A stretch of 64,000 nt of DNA, taken from contig NC_092673.1 of NCBI RefSeq assembly GCF_964355755.1, positions 4,593,001 through 4,657,000 of the forward strand, given 5' to 3'. Shown here in pieces: positions 30,573-64,000 of the stretch; positions within the stretch are counted from its first letter, which is position 1; every line of letters begins with the position of its first letter. The notes below the pieces were generated by a model that worked only from the letters and a program-made list of their open reading frames with translations, was not told where the DNA came from and ran no database searches. Source of the stretch: Antedon mediterranea. Lineage: Eukaryota; Echinodermata; Crinoidea; Comatulida; Antedonidae. The position numbers and the translations under genes were made by a program.

Positions 30573-30710
30573 GCTTTGTCTATGAAACTAGTTTGACAAA
30601 ACAAGTTAGATGTGCCCAAATATGGTACTGATATGACATCATCATGTCCATATATGGGCACATTACATTTTTTTTTTGTCACAAAAAGTTTTATAGTGTA
30701 GACAGAGCTT
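30573..30710. mobile_element. MITE-A copy beside the 28013-type module
   Basis: It begins GCTTTGTCTATGAAACTAGT, has CAAATATGGTACTGATATGA and CCATATATGGGCACATTACA, and ends TATAGTGTAGACAGAGCTT with TA at 30711-30712. The preceding 50 bp (30520-30572) match 28013-28067. Confidence 0.75.
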
Positions 30711-30885
30711 TAAATAGGGTGAGGTAGTCACTCTTTTGGAGTACAGTAGTCTAGATAAGAACCTCTTTTAATGGGACACCTCTGGGATCCAATAAAGCAT
30801 CCTCTTAATTTGGTTGAGCTGTTATGTCAATTTACATATATTTCCTAGGAAAGTGTCCTCTGAATAGGACTGTATGTTTAAGAAC

Positions 30886-32748
30886 TTATTTATATGAGTT
30901 GAATTTGATTGAATTTGATGTTCGCTTTTTGGTTCCTGCTGTTTTTGCAATATAAGCCTCCTGTTGCCTCTGCAACGCCAACTCAGTTAAATGTTGTTTA
31001 TGGTTGTCCTTTTCATGTTTTAATCTCTTTTTTAGTGATTGTATTTCTTCCATTTGTGATATAGATTCACTCTCTGCTTTTAGTTTTTCAGCCTGCAATA
31101 CTGGAAAGGAATTAATCATTTTAATTAGATTAAGATACTTTATACATTAAATATATATAAAGTAAATTTTACATATCTGTATCAAAAAGTAGATAGCTCT
31201 TGAAAAAATTTACAATTTACAAACTCCTGGGGTGGATTGCTATAAAACAGTCTTAACTGATGGTCTCAACTCCCCGATTAAAGCCGGCTTTATCAGATAG
31301 GACGGTCTTATTAAAGCCACTCCTGATAGACCATTGCTATAAAACAGTCTTGAATAAGACCACGCAAAGTAACAAATTGAGGGCGTACTTTGCGCGTAGA
31401 ATACCAAATAAGGTAATGTTCGTCACGCTTGTTCAATTCACAAATCATAACAGTACGTACATTTATACACGAGAAAATCTATTCTAGGCCTATATAAGAA
31501 TAAAATCACCGTTATTATTTGATTTAACACTTAAAACTCGTTCAATTGGTTATCTTTGACGATAAATAATACGTAAAAGCAACAAAAAGAGAGGTTTAAG
31601 ACTGTTTTAAGACTCCTTCGAGTAGGCTTTAATTTTAAAGACCGTTTACAGGTTAGACCGCGGTATAGCAATGGTCTATAATATAAGACTACTTGCTACG
31701 TCACGAATTATAGCCGGCTAAGCGCTAAGACCGGTTATAGACCGCTTATAGCAATCCACCCCTGGATGTTATACTGTAATAAGATTTGGCTGAGTGAATT
31801 ATTAGAACTTTTGGAAAACTGGGGTTTATTTTCCTAGGATTAGTTTAAATTACATGCATGGTTGACCAATGAGTCTTATCTATTTTGGGTAACTATTAAC
31901 ATATTGTGTCAATAAACCATTATACCAGAGAATTTTGACGACAACTCATCATGTTTAGTGGTCTCTCTCAGTGCTTTATTCTTCAGTAATCCAAACCTGA
32001 AAAAAAAGTATAATTCAATATTAATTAATATGTTTCAATGTTAAAGCAAGTTCTTGCAAAATTAATTTTAATATCAACTGAATTTGTTACTCTTACGTGT
32101 TTTCAAATTGTGACTTTTCTCTTTGTAATTGTCGTTTAAGAATCTCCACCTCCCCAAGTGCAAACTGTAACTTCTCTGTTTCGTTTGCTAGCTTAGCTTT
32201 TGTATTTGCATGTTCCAGTCTTTCATTCTAAAGATATAAAGTATAACACTTTCTTAATGAAAAAAAACCAGAAATTTATTACATTAATAAATTTCCACTA
32301 GGCTAGGCCTAGTGACTAGGCACTAAAATAATACTAATCTAACCTTTAAATCTTTTAGAATCTGTTCATACAGCTGTTTTTCAACCATCTCTTCTTGCAG
32401 TGAGTCATTCTACAAAATAAAGAAAACGCTATACAAAACAGTGCTTCTAATCTAAGGAACAACAGCCAAGTCCTTTCATGATGTAGGCCTAGGCTATTAA
32501 TAATTATCAGCGTCTTAGCTTACTCTCGGCTAATGTCATGCTCTGTCCTTTGATTGAGCAGAAGGGGCCTAGCTAGCCATCATGCCTGCAGATTTCACTT
32601 AGTCAAGTAGGTATATACTATAACAAAGTTAAAAACAATTTACGTAAGATTTTATGTTTTCATATACTGTCCTCTGAGCAAAAAATAAGTCCTGAAGTTG
32701 TTCGCTAACAAGTTTACCAGTTGAATCAAGTTTATTTATTGTTGACAT
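30886..32748 (-). CDS. SPATA24: SPATA24-like coiled-coil protein (5 exons, complete)
   Basis: Minus-strand exons in order: 32748-32644, 32409-32344, 32227-32097, 31996-31926, 31100-30886. All junctions are GT/AG with matching phases, giving 195 residues (human SPATA24 about 205). Key matches are EKLQFALGEVEILKRQL (residues about 76-92; human has EKLQFALGEVE) and QRQQEAYIAKTAGTKKR near the C-terminus (human QKQQESYMAQ). The protein is almost entirely predicted coiled coil, rich in Glu, Lys, Leu and Gln. From family knowledge SPATA24 is expressed in testis and reported to bind DNA or a TBP-like factor; its exact role is unclear. The last exon acceptor was set at TTTCCAG before TATTGCAG because the next AG (GCAG) would put a stop in frame. 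Head to head with FAM193; a 530-bp transposon sits in its last intron. Confidence 0.85.
31231..31760. mobile_element. 530-bp inverted-repeat element with CCTGG duplication
   Basis: Ends are GGTGGATTGCTATAA and TTATAGCAATCCACC. CCTGG lies directly on both sides (31226-31230 and 31761-31765). Inside, GACCATTGCTATAAAACAGT-like blocks recur (31241, 31328, and inverted at 31662), and CCGGCT/AGCCGG motifs occur in both halves. It has no coding capacity. It lies in the last intron of the SPATA24-like gene. Confidence 0.75.
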
Positions 32749-33202
32749 TCTGTTCTGTGTGGGAAATTAATTTTTCAAAACAAAGTATATGTCGCCCTCT
32801 ATTTATGTTTATTGAATTAGCCTTTTTACTATCGGTATTAAAAATCCTTGCATTTTTATTGTACGTAAGTGCTTTGTGTAGATAATAAAATATAATTTAG
32901 TAACTTTCTTTATTTACGAATTTATAATGTTTTTATATAAATTTCAACAAATATTGCTCTCAACCTTATTTTAAATATAAACCTCTTATGGTATAAATTT
33001 TGCGACGTCTGGATTTACAAGCTGATGTATGATGGGATATTGCCCTGCCATATTGGATTCTTACTTTATGTAAGATGAGTGTTTCTGCAAGCAAAAACCT
33101 ATAAAAATAAGGTTTTAACAGTTTGGATCACATTAGATTTATCAAGAAATTGACAATCATTACACTCTGAATTATTAAAGGTTATTATAATAAAGATTTT
33201 AA
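32749..33202. promoter_or_regulatory. Shared head-to-head promoter of SPATA24 and FAM193
   Basis: Only 454 bp separate the two start codons, on opposite strands, so both promoters and leaders must lie here. No TATA box is placed convincingly. The segment TTGCCCTGCCATATTGGATT near 33040 is less AT-rich than the surroundings. Bidirectional activity is inference from the geometry. Confidence 0.55.
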
Positions 33203-60237
<27,035 letters not shown>

Positions 60238-61190
60238 CCTCTAAACCTTGACCTTTAAACTCATGTCACCAAACCTTTCTGGCTATCTCCAATTATTAGG
60301 ATCTTAGAACAATGTCTTCAAACCTTAAAGCAGTTTGAATTGCTTGATGCATGTTTTAAGTTTTTGTGTTGTCCAATTGTCATCTTATACTTATTAAAGG
60401 AACATGCATATGCATACAATGTCAGCATAGATTTTTTTTATGTTTGAGGAGTAGATTATTATGTAGTAAATATTATGGATGAAAAAATGTATGGAAAAAT
60501 AAGACGAGATAAATGAATGTTGGTCTCTAATCTCTTTAAATCAAATGTAATTTATGCATTATGCACTTTAGGCTACTTTTAAAGTTATTAAAATGCATAC
60601 ACCCTGGTTGAGGTGTAAATACCTGCTAGGTAAAGATTTATTTCAAATGTAAAAGGCATCCCAAAGTTGCAGAAATGTGTAATTTTATATCAATACATCT
60701 ATGAGTATAAAATACTATCTAATTGCAGAATTCTGAATGTGTTTCATTGTACACTACTTTTGTGGTAACATTAAGTACGATTTATTTAAAAGAAAAACAT
60801 TAAATGTTTAATAAATTAAAGAGATCTTGTAAAGAGACCAATTTAACTTTGATTGTTAATACATTATTTTAAAATTGTTGAGGATGGTACTGCATTCTCT
60901 TCTGTATCAATGAGAGAGAGAGTGAGAGTTTTTTAATGATAGGAATTAGCTTAGAAATATTGGTAGGAACTTGCTACCTTTTGAAGGTTGGTGATACATT
61001 TTAGTGGTTGGTGGAAAAAGTTTTTGTTTTACTTATAATTATTCCATGTAATGTATTGTAAGTTATAGTACTTTTGAATTAGTACCAGGTGGAGATAGTC
61101 AAGAAAAACATGTTTAGGTTTCCCTCTATAGCCAACTCTGTGCCATAAAAGAAAGGAAAGAAAACAAATATATTTCATTTCTTGTGGTCA
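60238..61190 (+). other. FAM193 3' untranslated region and flank
   Basis: AT-rich sequence after the stop; AATAAA at 60810-60815 could be the poly(A) signal. A short GA run is at 60908-60925. No other gene is seen. Confidence 0.5.
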
Positions 61191-61192
61191 AA

Positions 61193-61625
61193 CATGAGTA
61201 TTATGTCATGGTTCAGAGGTTAATCTTGTTGAAAATAAGGAGTTTGGACTGTGTTGCTACAAGTTCAAATAAGGTCAAACAACATGGGCATTATATCATG
61301 GTTCAGAGGTTAATCTTGTTGAATATAAGAGTTTAAATGATGTTACTACAAGTTTGAATAAGGTCAATCATGAGTATTATGTCATGGTTCAGAGGTTAAT
61401 CTTGTTGAAAATAAGAGTTTAAATGATGTTACTACAAGTTTGAATAAGGTCAATCATGAGTATTATGTCATGGTTCAGAGGTTAATCTTGTTGAAAATAA
61501 GGAATTTGAACTGTGCTGCTAAAAGTTTGAATAAGGTCAAACAACATGGGTATTATTGGTTCAGAGGTTAATCATAATGAAAAAAGTTTGAATAAGAGTA
61601 TTATGTTGTGGTTCAGAGGTGAAAT
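61193..61625. repeat. Tandem array, ~85-90-bp unit, five to six copies
   Basis: Each unit holds TATGTCATGGTTCAGAGGTT, AATCTTGTTGAAAATAAG and a CTACAAGTTTGAATAAGGTC block. Unit starts are at about 61201, 61292, 61378, 61462, 61553 and 61602; the last two are shortened. Confidence 0.85.
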
Positions 61626-62214
61626 AAGGTTTACATTTTGAATGGCTCTTTTTAAATGTTTGTTGAACAACTGCTAATAATTGTAATGTGTTGGAATAAT
61701 CAAAATACAAATGAATTAGTGAAAAAGTTTGGTATTCTCTGCAAGATAAAGCAATTAATAACTATAACGATTGTACCCTTAGCTGAAAATGTGGAATTTG
61801 CTAGGGGAAAAGTGTTAAGATATGAGCATGAATGTCGCATTGATGTCGGCATTCTATTTGATATCCGTATTCTGGTATATCGGCATCCGTTTTACTTATC
61901 GGACTCAATGTCGTGTTAAATAAATACACTTCTCTGCTTAAATACAAATTAATTGTTGCTTATTATGTTTTGTCATATGCATGCATGTGTATAACCACAT
62001 AATGTCGTAACATTATTAATCTAATCTAATAATTTCAAAATGTCGATATTTTGGTCATTTTTAACATTTAACTGGACATTCCAATGGTTACTTAATCATG
62101 TGACATGAATCACATAACATGTTCTGCGCATGTTAACAAAATATTTTGGCCTTTTTTCGAAAAATCTTTGTTACCTTCACAGAATCACATATTGTGTTCT
62201 TTCCTAAATGCATA

Positions 62215-63120
62215 ATGTGACATGCGCAAGAATGTTACCTTAACATATTTTTGGAAAATTTTCCCGAAAAATGACCAAATTTCGACTTTTTTATTTTTCA
62301 ACATAAAGTGGTCCCATGACAATATAAGATGATGATATGGTACTGTACATGCACATATAGCAATGTGCATATTGGATTTCAAAAAGGTCGAAATTTGGTA
62401 CAGGGATTTTCCTGAAAAATGACCAAATTTTGGCCTTTTTATTTTTTGACATAAAGTGGTCCCATGATACTTAAGATGATGATAGGATACTACACGTGCA
62501 CATTTAGCAATATTAGTGCAAATAAATTGGATTTTAAAAAGGTCGAAATTTTGGTGATTTTGCAAGAAATCCCTGTAGGCCTACTATAGTACAAGAATTT
62601 TCTAAAAAAATTACCATATTTTGACCTTTTTATTTTTCGACATAAAGTGGTCCCATAATACTATAAGATGCACATATTATAGCAATTAGTGCATATTAAT
62701 TGGATTTCAAAAAAGGTCAAAATTTGGGTGATTTTGAAAAAAATCACTGTACTATATAGTACAGGAATTTTCCCGAAAAAATGATCAAATTCCGACCTTT
62801 TTATTTTTCAGCATAAAGTGGTTCCATAATACTATAAGATGATGATAGGGTACTGTACGTGCACATATAGCAATTAGTGCATAGTAATTGGATTTCAAAA
62901 AGGTCGAAATTTTGGTGATTTTGCAAAAAATCCCTGTATATAGTACAGGAATTTTCGAGAAAAATGACCAAACTTCAACCTTTTTATTTTTCAGCATAAA
63001 GTGGTCCCATAATACTTTAAGATGATGATAGGGTACTATACGTGCGCATATAGCAATATTAGTGCATATTAATTGGATTTTAAAAAGGTTGAAATTTGGG
63101 TGATTATGCAAAAAATCCCT
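62215..63120. repeat. Tandem array, ~175-185-bp unit, about five copies
   Basis: Units share TTTTTATTTTTCGACATAAA, GTGGTCCCATAATACTATAA, GATGATGATAGGGTACTGTA, TTGGATTTCAAAAAGGTCGA and AATCCCTGTACTATATAGTA. Unit landmarks lie at 62287, 62437, 62623, 62798 and 62980. Apparent open frames on the minus strand are products of the repeat. Confidence 0.85.
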
Positions 63121-63126
63121 GTACTA

Positions 63127-64000
63127 TTTCCAAGTAGTTCCGAGTAGTGACGAGTTCCGAGTATTGCCGAGTAGTTCCAAGAAGTTGCGAAAAGTTCCGA
63201 GTATTTCCAAGTATTTCCGAGTAGTTCCGATTAGTTCCGATTAGCTCCGATTAGTTGCGAGTAGTTCTGAGAAATTAAGAGTAGTGACGAGTAATTCCGA
63301 AAAGTTCCGATTAGTTCCGAATAATTCCGAATAATTCCGAGTAGTGACGAGAAGTTCCGAGTACCGTAATTCCGAGTAGTTCCGAGCAGTTTTGAGTAGT
63401 TCCGAGAAGTTCCGAGAAGTCCCAAATAATCCTGAGTTGTCCCGAGTAGTCCCGAGTAGTTCCGAGTAGTTCCGAGTAGTTCTGAGTAGTTCCGAGAAGT
63501 TCCGAGTAATTCCGAGTAGTTCCGAGTTGTCCTGTGTAGTTCCGAGTAGTTCCGAGTTGTTCCGAGTAGTTCCGAGTAGTTCCGAGTATTTCCGAGAAGT
63601 TCCGAGAAGTCCCGAGTAGTCCCAAGTAGTCCCTAGTAGTTCCGAGAAGTTCCGAGAAGTCCCAAATAATCCTGAGTTGTCCCGAGTAGTCCCGAGTAGT
63701 TCCGAGTAGTTCCGAGTAGTTCTGAGTAGTTCCGAGAAGTTCCGAGTAATTCCGAGTAGTTCCGAGTTGTCCTGTGTAGTTCCGAGTAGTTCCGAGTTGT
63801 TCCGAGTAGTTCCGAGTAGTTCCGAGTATTTCCGAGAAGTTCCGAGAAGTCCCGAGTAGTCCCAAGTAGTCCCGAGTAGTTCCGAGTAGTTCCGAGTAGT
63901 TCTGAGTAATTCCGAGTAGTTCCGAGTAGTCCCGTGTAGTTCCGAGTAGTTCCGAGAAGTTCCGAATAGTTCCGAGTTGTTCCGAGTAGTGGCGAGAAGT
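63127..64000. repeat. 10-bp satellite with 240-bp higher-order repeat, cut by window end
   Basis: The basic unit is GAGTAGTTCC with variants (GAGAAGTTCC, GAGTAGTCCC, GAGTTGTCCC). From 63419 and again from 63659 the same order of variants occurs (starting GTCCCAAATAATCCTGAGTT), so 24 units form a 240-bp higher-order unit. The 5' part (63127-63400) is more diverged. The array continues beyond the window. Confidence 0.95.

Noticed and set aside
62185-63111. Two long minus-strand open frames of similar sequence
   Set aside because: They fall in the ~180-bp tandem array and resemble each other because of it; composition is non-coding.
63231-63865. Minus-strand frame encoding LGTTRNYSEL-like repeats
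   Set aside because: It is the translation of a 10-bp satellite (three units give ten codons). No start context and no domain.

Overview
The window is animal nuclear DNA: AT-rich, with long introns bounded by GT/AG sites, a dense load of small DNA transposons, SINEs and minisatellites, and the standard genetic code. The gene set includes the fused bifunctional sialic-acid enzyme GNE. That, together with the intron sizes and the many TCTAGGCCTA-type motifs, suggests a marine invertebrate deuterostome, perhaps an echinoderm. The species call is inference only.

Five protein-coding genes were reconstructed by splicing. Left to right they are: (1) the 5' part of a PCED1/FAM113-like GDSL/SGNH-fold gene on the minus strand, leaving the window at position 1; (2) a complete 14-exon V-ATPase subunit B gene on the plus strand (4079-12740, 503 aa); (3) a complete GNE gene on the plus strand (11 coding exons, 18156-28641, 721 aa, with a candidate extra upstream coding exon at 14963-15022); (4) a complete 5-exon SPATA24-like coiled-coil gene on the minus strand (32748 down to 30886, 195 aa); (5) a complete 19-exon FAM193-family gene on the plus strand (33203-60237, 1360 aa). 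SPATA24 and FAM193 are head to head with 454 bp between start codons. GNE and SPATA24 converge. The genes do not form one pathway: V-ATPase acidifies compartments, GNE makes sialic acid precursor, and the other three are poorly characterised.

Introns and spacers hold mobile elements. A 5'-truncated Penelope-like retroelement lies at about 1040-2045. There is a large family of ~130-bp inverted-repeat elements flanked by TA ('MITE-A', at least 13 copies). A second family has TTAA-bounded ends beginning AAAGATGTATTGTCCC. Single elements include a Harbinger-like one (2460-2797, TTA duplication), a hAT-like one (38300-40037), a pogo/Tigger-like one (53487-54193), a 1.43-kb TA-flanked element nested inside a MITE-A copy (41268-42699), and a 530-bp element with a 5-bp duplication (31231-31760). 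tRNA-derived SINEs occur at several sites. The right end (61.2-64.0 kb) is three consecutive tandem-repeat arrays, the last a 10-bp satellite with a 240-bp higher-order period that runs off the window.

The most interesting structure is at 28070-28344, in the last GNE intron. It is a near-identical antisense copy of V-ATPase B exon 3 (98 bp, 3 differences), with its splice acceptor, enclosed by MITE-A terminal sequence and flanked by TA on both sides. It looks like a recent gene-fragment capture by a MITE (a Pack-MITE-like event) whose donor gene lies 23 kb away in the same window.
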